Shown here: positions 45,603 to 57,273 of the stretch, one piece after another
Layout: each line of letters opens with the position of its first letter
Numbering within the stretch: the first letter of the stretch is position 1
NCBI GenBank assembly: GCA_016800925.1
Contig: JABCPU010000022.1
Span: forward strand, 248,001-312,000
Length of the DNA: 64,000 nucleotides
Origin: Suillus spraguei
Taxonomy: Eukaryota > Basidiomycota > Agaricomycetes > Boletales > Suillaceae
Direction: 5' to 3'
Made by a program: the position numbers and the translations under genes
The notes under the pieces: model-generated
Told to the model about the DNA's origin: nothing
Seen by the model: only the letters and a program-made list of their open reading frames with translations
The model's database searches: none

Positions 45603-46260
45603 CGGCGCCCCGTTAAATCGAACGACTTGGAGCTTACACAAGCGTTATGCGACACCTTGGCCCTGTTTCTGTGAAATGTTACGTTTTAGTATTTTTATGT
45701 TTCCGGTTCATTTCTTTCGGCCAATGGTGCAAGCACACCTTCCTTGCCAAAAATATTTATTGACGCAATTCACCTGGTTGTTCCTTCCGTACTTACATAG
45801 TGCAACCAACACATGGATACACGCCTTGTGTAGTTTTATCGTAGTGGACATGCTAATTTGAAATCATAAGATCAGGAGTTTGGTTGCGGTCGGACCATCG
45901 ATTGTATTGGCGCTTGCCCGTCGTAAAATCACGATCCTCACAACCTTGGTACGCCGATCAACTCGCAGATGGGCCAAGGATCGCCCTGGATAAATTTCCT
46001 TTACGCAGTATCAGAGTCAAGCAAGTGAGCCATATAAATTATAGAGGAAAATTCTGCTTCATTAGAGAAGATTCTATCGTTGGGTCTGTCCTCATTGTAC
46101 ATGTAGTCAGAAATTTGGTGGTGTCCGTTAAACCTTGAAGTTTGTCATTCCTTCTACACAGCCACAAGAAGCCACGCTTTATGTAATGACATAAGGTCGC
46201 CGCTACTTAAAACTTAGCCTTCGGATCTATATCGTCTGACGCAGTCCTGTACATCTAATC
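45603..46260. other. Intergenic
   Basis: 3' region of the WC-2-like gene and promoter of SDS22, both on plus. No other gene seen. Confidence 0.4.
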
Positions 46261-47782
46261 ATGCACCGGCCGGATAAACAAACAACAGAGTGCATAAATG
46301 ATGAAAAAACTGTAGTCATCGAGCGGTGAGCTCCGTTGTCAAGTTCCGGTTCAATGCATATTGACCCGTTCATAGCCCCACAGCGCGTGTCGCACTACCA
46401 CCTCCTGCGGTAGATGGTGACTCCGATTGCGAAGCCGAAGCAGATGGATCGCAAGCAAATGATGGTGATCTGTTGGAAGACTTTCCGGACGAAACTGACG
46501 TGCGTACTCGTACGGTCTTTTATCATCTACCTAATCGAGCCATGCATCACTAGGAATTAGAACTCGTGCACTCGCGGTTGAGCTCTTTGGCTAATCTTCG
46601 ACTCGATAGGTTCGCAAGGCATCTCAGGAAGCTGTGTCTCAGACAAAACGCTATATCGCATCTAGATACAGACATCTTTAAGCAGCTCACGCTGCTTGAA
46701 GAGCTTGACCTGTATGATAATAAACTCAAGACTGTGGGAGATGCATTAGACAATATGGCCGCTCTAACGTGAGTAACGGGTCTCTTATCTGATGTATTCT
46801 TAAGTCGCATAGCGTTCTGGACCTCTCATTCAACATTCTACGACAAGTGCCAGAGGCACTGTCGCATCTATGTTCCTTGGTGACCGTGTATTTCGTCCAG
46901 AACAAGATCTCAAAGATCACCGGCTTGGAATCTGTTGGAGCTACATTGAGAAGCCTTGAACTTGGGGGAAATAGAATACGGGTAATTTGCGCCGATCAAA
47001 CGATCCATTCGCAGGGGTAGCTTACGCTGGTACTCCAGCATATCGAAGGGTTGGATGCATTGGTCAACCTGGAGGAATTATGGCTCGGAAAGAACAAGCT
47101 CACGAAACTAGAGGTGCAGTGCATTCAATTATCGTGGTTTGATGCTCAAAGTCATGCAATACAACAGAATCTGAGTACACTGAGCAGACTGAAAATATTG
47201 TCTCTTCAGTCTAACAGGATTACAAAGATCGAGGGTCTGGATCAATTGGCTGATCTGGAAGAGCTCTACTTGAGCCACAATGGAGTCGAGCGACTAGAAG
47301 GTCTCGAGAACAACGTAAGTATTCGGTTAATTGTTCTGTCGTCATGCTGAAACTCTTGTGCAGACAAAGTTGAGAATGCTCGATGTTGGTGCCAACTTTG
47401 TTCCGGCGATCGAAAATATCTCGCATCTGGCATCACTAGAGGAGCTCTGGGTAGGTGTTTCTTGACTGCGAGGGAGCGAAAATCTTATTTTATGGTCAGC
47501 TGAATAACAACAAGATTGCTGATCTGCGAGCTCTCGAGCTGCAGCTGAAGAATACGGCATCCCTTGAAACGATATATTTGGAAGGCAATCCTTGTCAGCA
47601 AGCCGAAGGTGCAAATTACAGACGGAAGATAATGCTTGCGCTTCCTCAGGTTAAGCAAATTGATGCCACGTTAGTACTTGCTTCCGATTTATCTCTAGAG
47701 TATTTGGCTGACCTAGTGTGGAGTTTTGCGAGACAGTTATGACCCACTCGTCTCCAACTTTTCTGCAATGGAACAGTACTGA
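46261..47782 (+). CDS. SDS22: Protein phosphatase 1 regulatory subunit Sds22
   Basis: Leucine-rich-repeat regulator of PP1 (PPP1R7), needed for chromosome segregation and phosphatase assembly. The first exon, 46261-46325 (MHRPDKQTTECINDEKTVV), joins at 46376 to an acidic linker; the second exon has no ATG of its own, so this start is needed. SDS22-type repeats follow: LRKLCLRQNAISHLDTDIF, LLEELDLYDNKLKTVGDAL, VLDLSFNILRQVPEAL, LRSLELGGNRIR, LEELWLGKNKLTKLE, LKILSLQSNRITKIEGLDQL, LEELYLSHNGVERLEGLENN, LRMLDVGANFVPAIENISHL and LNNNKIADLRALE. The LRR cap is LETIYLEGNPCQQAEGANYR, RKIMLALPQVKQIDAT. A final splice at GAGACAG|TTATGA gives YDPLVSNFSAMEQY and a stop at 47782. About nine short exons. 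Confidence 0.9.
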
Positions 47783-48923
47783 TCTCAATTAGCATAAATT
47801 ATATCCAGCAATTGGCAGGCCAGTCTCCCAACTGCTTAGGACCTTATGAATTAAACAAACACACACGCCGATCAGTGTGACCTCTCAGGCCTCGTAGGAA
47901 GAACATTATTTCGTCCTAATGTTCCACGTCCCCCAAGCTGATCCACATTTCATAGTTGTTTTTATAATATGAAATGGCCAGTTTCTAGCTATACTGTACA
48001 AATTGATCCACAAACATACTTGAAATCGACGTTATGATGTACTAAGAATTGATCATATGCACGAGCGCTTCCTCAGGCCTCAGGTTTGCATCATGTACAT
48101 TCCTCTATAATACAAATACGCCAATGAATATGGAAGCAGGGAGGGTGGCGAGGCAAGGCGAGGACGTCGCCGCGCCCCCGCGACATTCGATGTTGCCGAG
48201 ATTTTGTTTGTCTCATGGTAGATCACCGTGGAATGTAGATAACCATGCGATTTTTCTGCACGGGGGCCGTGGCCTTGATCGATATCATTTACGATCTCCT
48301 CGTGTCTGCATGCTGCCTGTAATTTCGGGATGCATCGATCGTTATTGGATATGCTCAAGCAATACCATCATCACTGTTGCACATATTTGGGAACATATAC
48401 AGCGTGACCCTGTATAACTGACGCCGCTATACGGATCTGTTGCCTGCGGCTAGTGTAGCCCGACTGTGGGATATTACTCCAACTCCAAATGCGAACTACA
48501 GATGAAATATGACGCTTACAACCGTCGGATTTGTACGTCGGTGAATATAATAACACACTGTTAACAGATAAATGAATTGTTGAGCTAAGGAGCCGCAAGG
48601 TATATATGATCGTGTCGTCAAGTTACGATTTGAGGAAAACCTTTCTGGGGTCTGAGATACTCGTCTTTCACGATTTCGTTATTTCCACAGCCCACGTATG
48701 CGGCCAGCAGCGCAGCTTGCGAGGCTGGACGCAGGCGTAGGGAGTGCACACTCCAGTATGTACTAGGTGGGGGTATCAAGGCATGAGCGTACAAATAGAC
48801 CATAAGTTGTACGTTCATCCGGAAAGTTCCGGTGTAACTGTACAGTTTGAAACTTTGGTGAGTGAGCATACCCAGGCAGTCGCGGTCACTGCAAGATCCA
48901 GCAAGCATCCAGCAACCTATACA
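47783..48923. other. Long intergenic region
   Basis: Between SDS22 and the uL14 gene, both on plus. Open frames on both strands around 48050-48420 and 48618-48908 show no recognisable domains. The right end should be the ribosomal-protein promoter. Confidence 0.35.
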
Positions 48924-49553
48924 ATGGGGAAAGAACGCGGTAGCTCTCCCGTGTACATGTATGGCTCACATCTCATTCCCTACTTTCAGTTGGCGCTTCT
49001 GGAAAGAAATTCCGTATGACACTTGGTCTCCCTGTTGGTGCCGTCCTCAACTGTGCCGACAACAGCGGTGCCAAGTCACTATTCATAATCGAGCCTTATG
49101 GTTTTGGTGCACGACTGAACAGATTGCCTGATGCTGGTGTTGGTGATATGGTCGTTGCATCAGTAAAGAAGGGGAAACCTGAACTGAGGAAAAAAAGTGT
49201 GTATTAGCGCTGCACCTTGTGTCGATCAATTGTGCTGATGAGACCAACTCGCAGCTATGCCCGCTGTTGTTGTCCGCCAACGCAAGGCATGGCGTCGGAG
49301 AGATGGTGTTTTCTTGTACTTCGAGGTACAAGATAATTTTGTTCGCACTATCAGATATGTAACCAATTCCACAGGACAACGCCGGTGTTATTGTTAACCC
49401 CAAGGGTGACATGAAGGGCTCCGTCATTGTCGGCCCTGTCGCAAAAGAATGTGTAGGTTTACATTTCGAAATGAAGAAGACTATGTCTCTAACGCTAATC
49501 TTCAGGTTGATCTATGGCCCCGTATTGCAGCTAAGGCTGGCTCCGTTGTATGA
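48924..49553 (+). CDS. RPL23: 60S ribosomal protein L23 (uL14)
   Basis: Large-subunit ribosomal protein uL14, part of the subunit interface. Five exons, 48924-48939, 48990-49196, 49255-49325, 49375-49452 and 49506-49553, give 139 residues, the length usual for eukaryotic uL14. The 16-base first exon encodes MGKER. The family core is [80 protein letters not shown] and [20 protein letters not shown] tiny first exon followed by an intron is typical of fungal ribosomal-protein genes. The assignment is secure. Confidence 0.96.
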
Positions 49554-50183
49554 TTTAGATATGGTGCAATTGCATTTTTTTCATCGTCTCACGTTTATCG
49601 ATGACTATCGGGCAAGTCACGGTAGGCCGAGCAGTCTATCAGACAGACTCGACATGTGGTAGGACAGCGTTACTGTCAATGGACCATCTATTCAATAGGC
49701 CTAGTAATGCAATTCTCCAGCTGTGAATGCATTCAACTATGAAAGTCACTGCCTGCATGTTAGTATGATCATCGTCAGTCACATCTCATCTCACCACTTC
49801 TGTCTGCGTTTACTTTCGGACTCTTAGCGTCACGAGTGCCTGCCGTTATACACCGCGTTTGGCTTTCAGTGTGCCCTTGATGTAAAGTGAAACGTTAAAT
49901 AAATGTTATTATCTCGCTCGGCGTCTAACAAGTACTGAACAGTCGTAAGATATCTTTAGTTCGTACAATTCAACTCATGTCCCGCACTCGGCCTCTTGCG
50001 TCGTCGCCCTCGCTCATCCGGCTTGTACAACATAGGCAGCTAGCGGCGCTGGACGCTTCTTCGCCTCGAACCTTGAAAAGGGTTGGCGGCTCTGCCTTCC
50101 TTCATTAGATGGCACACCTCGTCTCTCGGCTGCACCTTGCTCTTAGCTTCTGGGTGGTCTCTTTCCGCGGGCACATATCAGTC
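49554..50183. other. Intergenic
   Basis: 3' flank of the uL14 gene and upstream of a short BTB gene. A short frame starting at 49978 (MSRTRPLASSPS) has no recognisable domain. Confidence 0.35.
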
Positions 50184-50558
50184 ATGGCCAGTCCTGTCTC
50201 CTCGCGTACCCCGCATCAGACAGCATCAGCATCCCCTGTGAGTGTATGTTTCACACTCCTCTTTCTGTTCTCTCTTCTGCAATATAAATTACCGATTTAA
50301 ATCATTAATTCTAGGGACCCCTATGGACGGAGCATACTGCTTTCCACGCTGCTGATCTAGTCAAGGGTCTCCACACTAATACTCTCTTCTGAGTCTCAGA
50401 CATTAAATAGCAACACACCGGAATGGTCTCATCCTTGGTTCGATGACGGAAATATCATATTGGTTGCACAAGCAACCGCTTTCCGTGTGCATAAGTTTAC
50501 GCTCTCCCACTCCTCTCCTGTGTTCAAGAAAATGACCGGCTTCGCAGGCTTGTTCTAA
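50184..50558 (+). CDS. Truncated BTB/POZ-domain protein
   Basis: Exons 50184-50237, 50315-50359 and 50400-50558 join in phase to about 85 residues. The last exon carries the first half of a BTB/POZ domain of the Agaricomycete type: HPWFDDGNIILVAQATAFRV, HKFTLSHSSPVFKKM. It then stops after TGFAGLF. A full BTB domain needs about 60 more residues, so this is either a truncated pseudogene or a short inhibitor-like paralogue. The donor of intron 2 (CTA|GTCAAG) is weak. BTB genes are heavily expanded and often fragmentary in these fungi. Confidence 0.5.
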
Positions 50559-50765
50559 CTATAGGTGTTTTTTTTGCTGTGTTTGTTTACTGGAACGTGA
50601 GGTTATGATAGATTGAAGCACAGGGAGCGAGAGAGATGGAGAACAGGGATTTAGGCCTGGGTCTTTAGACTGTAGAGTCCTAGTTTACGAGTCATGTGAC
50701 ACCTATGCACATGTTACTGTTCTTTTCTAAACTCCGTGATTCAGCGATCATTCACCTTTCCTTGA

Positions 50766-52160
50766 ATGGCGCCAACAAACAAAGCCAGAGCAGCAGGCGT
50801 CAGCGCGAGTTCGTTCTTCGACCTTAAAGCAGAAATCGCAAAGAAAGAAGATGAATTTGCTCGGACCAAAGCTGCAGGAGGCAGTAAATACACGGTGGGA
50901 GGGGTCAAAAGACCAGACAAGGTGAGCGAATCCCGCAATCGACACGAGAGGCATGAATACGAATATAACGTAGAAACCAACTATATGGACTCGGTCCAAT
51001 AAAGGCGTCCAAAATCGCGCTGCGCGCGACATAGAACTGGAAGAAGTCAGTAAGGTGACCATCGAGTCCGGGCGAGCCATCTTGGAGAGGAAGGCGAAAG
51101 TCTATGAGAAACTACGGAAGGGGAAATCTGGTGGCCTTACTGAAAAGCAGTACGAGTCTTTGCTCGTCGATGTATGTGTGCTACTTGCATTCGATGAGTA
51201 ATTTGCTAATGTCCAGAATCTAGTTCGACTCTCGAGGACTTAGTGATCACTTTGAGTCGGACAGCGATGATATGGATGAATCATTGACCGTCCCTCAGCA
51301 GCCTCAAAATGACGTAGGTATTCCTGATGGACCCTCTGGGATCATTCTCATAAAATGTTTAGGATGACCCAATCATTGAGTACGAAGATGAATTTGGACG
51401 ACAACGAACAGGACGCAGGTCCGAAGTCCCTCGGCACTTACTTCCACGTTCTGAAAATGCAGAACCAATACCGGATGAAGACAAGTAAGCTAAAGAGCGA
51501 GTCCTCATTACCCTAGTCTTATTTTTTTTCAGGGACGTCATTTACAATCCCGTCAATTACTTCCCAGTATTCGAACCTTCCGCGGAGCGCGTCCAGGAAG
51601 TTCAAGACGCTTACTCGGAAGCTAATAATCCACTGGCTTCTCACTACGATGCTTCAAAGGAGGTCCGTGCTAAAGGTGCTGGGCACTATCAATTTTCTGC
51701 GGACGAGGAGACGAGGAAACAACAAATGGAAGAACTGCGGTCAGCTAGGATGGAGACTGAGAAGACAAGACAAGACACGGGAGCAGTGGATCTTAAACCG
51801 GGAGAGGTGGAGGGTATGCGTGACGATAGCACCAGTGCAAGCGCGTCGAGGAGCAGGGCGATGGAGAAGCGGAAGAGGGAGATTGAGGAAAGGCGAAAGA
51901 TATTAGATGCCAAACGGAGAAAGGTCAAAGGTGATGAAACCCCCGCAGGCCGAGGTTTTGAGCTTGATACTTCAGAGACTGTGACGTTGGAGGTGCAAGA
52001 CGCATCTGAACCGTTTGCGGCGCTGGAGAAGCAGGCAATTGATGCTTCAGATCGACCCAAAAGAAAAGGCAAGCAGAAAGGGACTGGCGGCTCCGTACCA
52101 AAGACAGAAGCAGACGACTTCTTGGCCCAGTTAGAGCGGGAAATATTGGGAGGTCGTTAA
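50766..52160 (+). CDS. CCDC174-like nuclear coiled-coil protein (DUF4078)
   Basis: Homologue of the CCDC174/DUF4078 family, nuclear proteins linked to RNA processing and the exon junction complex in animals. The start at 50766 gives an SSFFDLKAEIAKKEDEFART stretch, the family N-terminus, then GGVKRPDK-KPTIWTRSNKGV after the first intron and QNRAARDIELEEVSKVTIES. The DUF4078 signature is IIEYEDEFGRQRTGRRSEVP, followed by NPVNYFPVFEPSAERVQEVQ. The C-terminus is a charged helical stretch (AMEKRKREIEERRKILDAKR) and ends DDFLAQLEREILGGR. Five exons. The first intron must end at AACGTAG rather than at the later AATAAAG to keep the phase. Convergent with the metallo-beta-lactamase gene. Confidence 0.87.
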
Positions 52161-52598
52161 CCACCAGTTCATACCCTTGTCGGTGAGTTAATTTTTCTGG
52201 GAGCAGTCATTCATGCTCATTGAATATCTAGCTTTGACTTCTCGCAATAAACATGAGGTTGTCATAGACCTCCAGATTGCGCCAGGACTAATAATCCAGC
52301 CATTTATATCACTCTTATGGAGGAAGGTATTGCCAAAAGCAGAGCTTTGGATCACCCACTACGTGAAGTAGGTCGTAAACAAGACGCTCGCGCTCATTAC
52401 CTCTAGTTGATGCACTTCTGTGCAGTGGCATCGCGACCTTAGCAACAAATCGGATCACTATGTACATGTTGCTACTGATATACAGAGTTGACTGTCTCGC
52501 TTGTGTAACTGATATCAATAAACACTCAAACCATAAATGCAGATTTCCCAGCACTATGAATTCTACCCTGTAGTTCGACAGCCTTGTTTATGAACCCA
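52161..52598. other. Intergenic, convergent
   Basis: 3' flanks of CCDC174 (plus) and the metallo-beta-lactamase gene (minus). Nothing else recognised. Confidence 0.4.
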
Positions 52599-53710
52599 TC
52601 ACGCCACTGCTTCACCCTTAGCTTCCAGAACTAGCCTCTCGGGACAAATCAAAGAGAAACGACCCTTGTCCTCCTTAAATTCCACACACCACGTCCCCCG
52701 ACGTAAATAACGTCTCTTTAGTGGCTCTTCACCAGAGACAACATTCTCCATGAACTTCCTACACGTTCTAAGCACCTCAAGTGCAGGACGGAGAGCAGTA
52801 GCGTGCCCGCAGTTGATCATCACATTTTCAGAATCGGGTTGCGTTTTTACGAGCTCGATGAGTTGATCAATGGTAGAGAACCACACGGGTAAAGATCCAC
52901 CGGTAGGAAAGATGATGGGATCGTCTTCATATAGAGTGTCCCCGACATATAACATTTTCTCGTCTGCATCCCACAAGGCAAGCTCGTCGGGAGTGTGTCC
53001 GGGGGTATGCAAGACTGTGAGGCCCATAGATAAACCTGACGATGAGGTGATCTCATACAGGTGCGGTACCAAAGTAAGTTCGTAGACCGGGGCTCGTAAA
53101 CCCAGGGCATTGCATTCCGAGTTTGCGGGAAAGTTATCTGGGGAGACGAAAGTGGGAGAGTGGCCCGAGCCGAGAATGGGGCTATCGGTGGCAAACAATT
53201 CCACTCCAACTTTTAAGTTCCAAAGAGTGATCAGCAGGTTGACAAGCTGTATCAGAAAGAACACCTACGAATGTGGTCGTAATGGCAGTGGCTTTCCACC
53301 ACGATGTATTTCAGCTTCCCCCCTTCATTGAGAGGCTTTCCGTTGTTATCAGGAACATCGACGGTTTCGATGAACTCTCTCAAGTTCCTCAGACTGATCT
53401 CCGGATTGTGTGTAGCCCCGCCGCATCCTGTGTCCATGATAAGGATGGTCTCAGCGGCTGGGACTACCTTGGCATAGATGAATGGGTGTTCATTGAAGAC
53501 GTCATCCCATTCGATGATCAAGAAAGTAGTCTGCGTCAGGCGTCGAGCAGTGAACGCCGGTAACTGCTTGCGCTCTAAGCCGGTGCCATTCTCGATATCG
53601 TCCATCATCAAACAAAACTTGGAATGTGGTCCTCGATGTGTCACTGGGTAGAAAAATACAAAGAGAACACCAGCTAAGAAGAACAGTACTGATTCCAAGC
53701 CTGAGCTCAT
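52599..53710 (-). CDS. Metallo-beta-lactamase-fold hydrolase
   Basis: MBL-fold hydrolase with all five motifs: SHCHYDHI (HxHxDH type with Cys-His), LTVLHTPGHTPDELALWDAD, YVGDTLYEDDPIIFP and NCGHATALRPALEVL. These bind two metals, usually zinc. Two exons; the intron follows HYDHI and is best spliced to LGVELFATDSPILG. The ATG at 53710 gives an N-terminal membrane helix (LESVLFFLAGVLFVFFYPV); the ATG at 53605 would give a soluble protein starting MDDIENGTG, the part that looks conserved. The substrate is unknown; lactonase or glyoxalase-II-like activity is possible. It lies close downstream of MoaD and thiamine pyrophosphokinase on the same strand. Confidence 0.82.
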
Positions 53711-53812
53711 CCTGCGGGGCAACAAGGAGCGATGAGAATATTGTAGTCTTATCTTTGAAGCATGCTTACCTGCAATGTACCACGAGTCTTCTGAGAGATA
53801 TTTCTGGTGATC

Positions 53813-54082
53813 TTATCCACCTGACACAGGGCAGATGACAGCGACTTCTTCGCCTCCCTTCAATGTCACTTCCTCAACATTGTCCACCATCTCGGCGTTT
53901 ACGCTCCATTGGCTTGACTGAAGGATCTTGTCTAGGCCGACATCTGGGTGCAATGACACCAAGAAACTGCTCAATGAGGAGAGTGGGTATTGCGAGGCAG
54001 GGAGGGTGACCGATTGTTCTGTTAAGCCAGTCGCTGTTGACGCAGCAGCAAAGTAGAGAACAGTGATTTGTGGTTGGCTCAT
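53813..54082 (-). CDS. MOCS2A: Molybdopterin synthase sulfur-carrier subunit (MoaD/MOCS2A)
   Basis: Ubiquitin-like sulfur carrier for molybdenum cofactor synthesis. It is adenylated and thiocarboxylated at its C-terminal Gly by the Uba4/MOCS3 enzyme and supplies sulfur to molybdopterin. The single exon of 89 residues starts MSQPQITVLYFAAASTATGL and ends EEVAVICPVSGG, with the required terminal GG just before the stop. The beta-grasp pattern and length fit the family. The presence of this gene implies Mo enzymes such as sulfite oxidase or nitrate reductase. It is one of a run of three minus-strand genes (TPK, MoaD, MBL). Confidence 0.92.
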   Translation of the reverse strand: MSQPQITVLYFAAASTATGLTEQSVTLPASQYPLSSLSSFLVSLHPDVGLDKILQSSQWSVNAEMVDNVEEVTLKGGEEVAVICPVSGG

Positions 54083-54344
54083 GATGGTTGGCTCCGACCT
54101 AATCTTCCGGGTTCCCAGGTAGACAGATGATCCTAGCTAAGATCTCTACTAATAGCTCTGACCTAAACAGACACGATGCGGCTTGCGGACCATCATGGTC
54201 ATGGAGAGGTGTGACACGGCCGCCTTCTCGACCCCGGCCCCCGCATCGCATTTCTAAGCAAGTACTACGCCGTACACTAGTACACTAGTATATCTAATAT
54301 ACGAGTCTAATTATGTATGTGATAATGTAGGTGTATCATAGTTC

Positions 54345-55292
54345 TCAGTGGCCCCTTAACTCTGCACACCACCAGATTGGCTTCGAGGTCTTGATCGTGA
54401 CGTCTTGTCCTGGTACGAGATGATTTGACGTGGACACAAGTCCATCAAATGATGACTCTGTGTTGTCCAGGTTCCACCGCAGTCCAGTTGTTGTCAGGGT
54501 GGTTGAGTCAATGCCGACGGGGAGGAGCCCACACGTCTGTCCTAATACGTCGTGGTTGATATGGATGAGATGTTCACCCTAAAATGGTGAGATATAGCAC
54601 TAAAAAAAGTAGCTCGACTCACTTCATTAAGGACCCATCCTACGTTATCATCGGTGACTACGAAGACGCGTTTGCGGGTCTTACGAAGTTTGTGGAGGTA
54701 TGATAGTGTATGCACAGTCTGATCCAACCTTCCTGAAAGACCTCCCAGGATAACGATCTCAAACTGTTCGAGAGATGAATTTTTCTGGTAGTGATAAAAA
54801 ACAGAGTTTTACCTCTCGCCCGGTTAAACGTTCTTTCTCTTCCAGTGCTTGCACACACTTCATGAGGTCCGTAGAATTTTGGTCGGAATCGTGGATTACT
54901 GGTACATTCTGGGGGACTGTTGAGACGGTATCGATCAAAACACAGGCCTTACCAGTGAAGTGTAGTACGATCTAACATCGTCTCGTAAAGAGTCGAGGTC
55001 ACCTTTCACCATATCAGGAAGGAACCTCGACTTGGTGTCACTAGCCATCCACTGCAGCGCAAGACTTGAAGCAGAGACTTACGAGCGAAGGTTTGGATCA
55101 CCGCTTGCGCCCAAGACATCATGTAAACGGTTAGCGCCTCCGTCGGCGCAAGCATGCCATTCGGAGGCGGCCCATAGGGTCTTTAACAACTCGGCACTGA
55201 AAGGTTGATTCAGGATGATAAGTGCGCGCGAGATGCTAAGGTCTTTGGAAGCTCGCGGGTCCAGGAATTCGGTGCACCATTCTACGACCATG
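54345..55292 (-). CDS. THI80: Thiamine pyrophosphokinase
   Basis: Transfers pyrophosphate from ATP to thiamine, making the coenzyme thiamine diphosphate. The start at 55292 gives MVVEWCTEFLDPRAS, then ALIILNQPFSAELLKTLWAA, the signature ACADGGANRLHDVL, and VKGDLDSLRDDVRSYYTS with the catalytic Asp residues. After an intron comes VPVIHDSDQNSTDLMKCVQA, then FEIVILGGLSGRLDQTVHTL. The C-terminal domain, with VGWVLNE, LLPVGIDSTTLTTTGLRWNL and PIWWCAELRGH, ends at 54345. The Met upstream in the same frame would add a hydrophobic stretch, so 55292 is preferred. Its start is only about 200 bases from that of Mim1 on the other strand. Confidence 0.92.
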
Positions 55293-55495
55293 GCAGTAGA
55301 GAAGATAAGCAAGATCCAAGCTGAAGCGCTCAAATCTGTTCAAGTCCATAGTACTTACGTTGATCTCCTTGTCGGACCTACATTGGGAAATTGCACTTAC
55401 AAGTTACAACGAACCCAAACCGTGAGAATTTTGACAGAGCTCTGTACAGACTGAGCAGCACACGATTCGGGTCATCGACTCGGAGCACTACGGTG
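55293..55495. promoter_or_regulatory. Bidirectional promoter, THI80 and MIM1
   Basis: About 200 bases separate the divergent start codons of thiamine pyrophosphokinase (minus) and the Mim1 homologue (plus). There is no room for another gene, so both promoters must overlap here. Confidence 0.6.
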
Positions 55496-56463
55496 ATGTC
55501 AGACACAAGTCCCCTCGAGAGAAGCAACGAGTACATGCTACAGGTATATTTTTTAATACTAGTAATCTAGCTCGTGGTTAATAAAATTTTGATTTTCAGT
55601 CAGCGCTGGAAACTGCCTTCCAGTCTACGAACATTACGCCTAAGTCTACTGCTTCTTCTCTGGCTGCTTCTACATCACTATCAGATGCACCTTCAATAAC
55701 TTTGGAGGTCCCAGAAGGCTCTGAAATAGTCGAAGAAGACGCATGGAAGGGAGAATACGAAGCTCAGGTAGAGGAATGGCGTGCTCAATCAGCCGAAGCT
55801 CGTGCCAAAGCAGAGCGTGAACGTGTGCGGTGGGAGCAGATTAGGAAACGCGAAGCAGAAGAACGGCAAGCGCTCGGCCAGGAGCCAGAAAACTGGGATG
55901 CATTAGGCTCCCATATAACGTCTTCATTCGCCGCTGCAAGCGAGGTATTGGCTTCTTCGTCTGCTTCCGTAGCCTCGACATCTCTTGGGGATTCTGGACA
56001 TCTTGTTAGCGAACCAAAGAGCGCCTCGAGTCATTTACGTGACTCTCAACATTTCAAGACAGATAGAGGGTCTCCGTCGCAGAAATGGGAACATATAGAT
56101 TCATCTCCCAGTTCTTCCTATCCATCTATGTCGTTTCCAGAGACCTCTATCCCCTCGTCACCGTCTCCGCCACATTTAACACTTCAACAAAGAACAGGGT
56201 GTGTTCAGGAGCAGCATTCCGCAGAACACAAACCCCCCAACATGCCACCCTCCACCATTCCATCCTTACTTGACAGCACCATCGCGCCACGGACACGAAT
56301 GAATTTGCTCCTTTCCTGTCTTGCGATAAACCTATTACTTCCTTTTGTCAATGGGATGATGCTAGGGTTTGGAGAGATATTTGCCAAGAACGTCCTAGTG
56401 GGATGGATGGGGTGGAAGTCACAGAGTGGTCGCACTGCTGCAAATGTTGGTATTCGGATATGA
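55496..56463 (+). CDS. MIM1: Mitochondrial outer-membrane import protein Mim1 (Tom13)
   Basis: Exons 55496-55543 and 55600-56463 encode 303 residues. The C-terminus carries the Mim1/Tom13 signature MNLLLSCLAINLLLPFVNGM followed by MLGFGEIFAKNVLVGWMGWK, a single membrane helix with small-residue packing. It inserts alpha-helical proteins into the mitochondrial outer membrane. The N-terminal 200 residues are low-complexity: a charged helix (EYEAQVEEWRAQSAEARAKA) and a Ser/Pro-rich linker. This is much longer than the yeast protein (about 113 residues), but the family part is intact. The second exon carries no other ATG that would give the signature alone in frame until late, so the long form is likely. 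Confidence 0.87.
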
Positions 56464-57273
56464 CGCCTGTCTTGGTAGCGTGCATACCCACTAAGTACTG
56501 ATCACTGGAAGCTTCACCTTGAATATATACACTTCACACAAGCAATCACGATAACGCGTTTTTGGTATTTCATCGCGCCTACAAAAGTATTGTATTCTCT
56601 TTGATCGGGTGCGCTCTCATTCATGTCTCTGACATTCTTACTTTGGAGACACAGAAGTACTGTTGCTGGCGTAGCACTCTATCTTTGTTGCATGAAATGG
56701 TGGCACCCCTGTGGTCCAACCTCGTGTCTTGTATTTTTATTAGTATCAGATTCTGGGCTGCCTGCAAATTGTGTTTGACGATAAAGTTACCTTTCACTAA
56801 CCTTAGGGTTTGTTAGTCTACAAGTTCCGACCATTAATCTGAAGTCGAGTCGCTTACGTCTTCAGGTCCAGGGTCGTCGCATTGGCCGAGATGAACACGT
56901 GTAAGTCGAGGTTGCTTAATGTACTGTCCGGCGGCCCGGCTTGCTGACCTTGACCTTAGGAACAATTGCGTGGCTTGCACCAGGTTAGATTGGTGGGTAA
57001 ATTCATTGGAATAAGCAGTGTTTAACACGTCTCCCGGTACTGATTAGCATATGAGAGCAAGCAATTACTAGCACTACAATAGTACAATTCATGGTGTCAG
57101 TAACACCAGCTGGGGAGACGAATAGACTCCCGCATGACCTTCTAATAAGTGACCAAAAGATCCAAATTTGTGACAATTTTGATGCAAGTGATACGTAAAT
57201 ATAACATGTGCACGAGGTTCAAGTGCTTGCTCGGCGTGGAACTCCCAACTCTGTCCTCCTTCGTCTTTCTACC
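56464..57273. other. Intergenic
   Basis: 3' flank of MIM1 and promoter of the cation exchanger. A minus-strand frame at 56834-57028 has no recognisable domain. Confidence 0.35.

Noticed and set aside
48050..48417. A plus-strand open frame after SDS22
   Set aside because: Composition looks random and there is no splice context or domain.
54775..54975. Plus-strand open frame over the thiamine pyrophosphokinase gene
   Set aside because: It is the antisense of well-supported coding exons and an intron of that gene.
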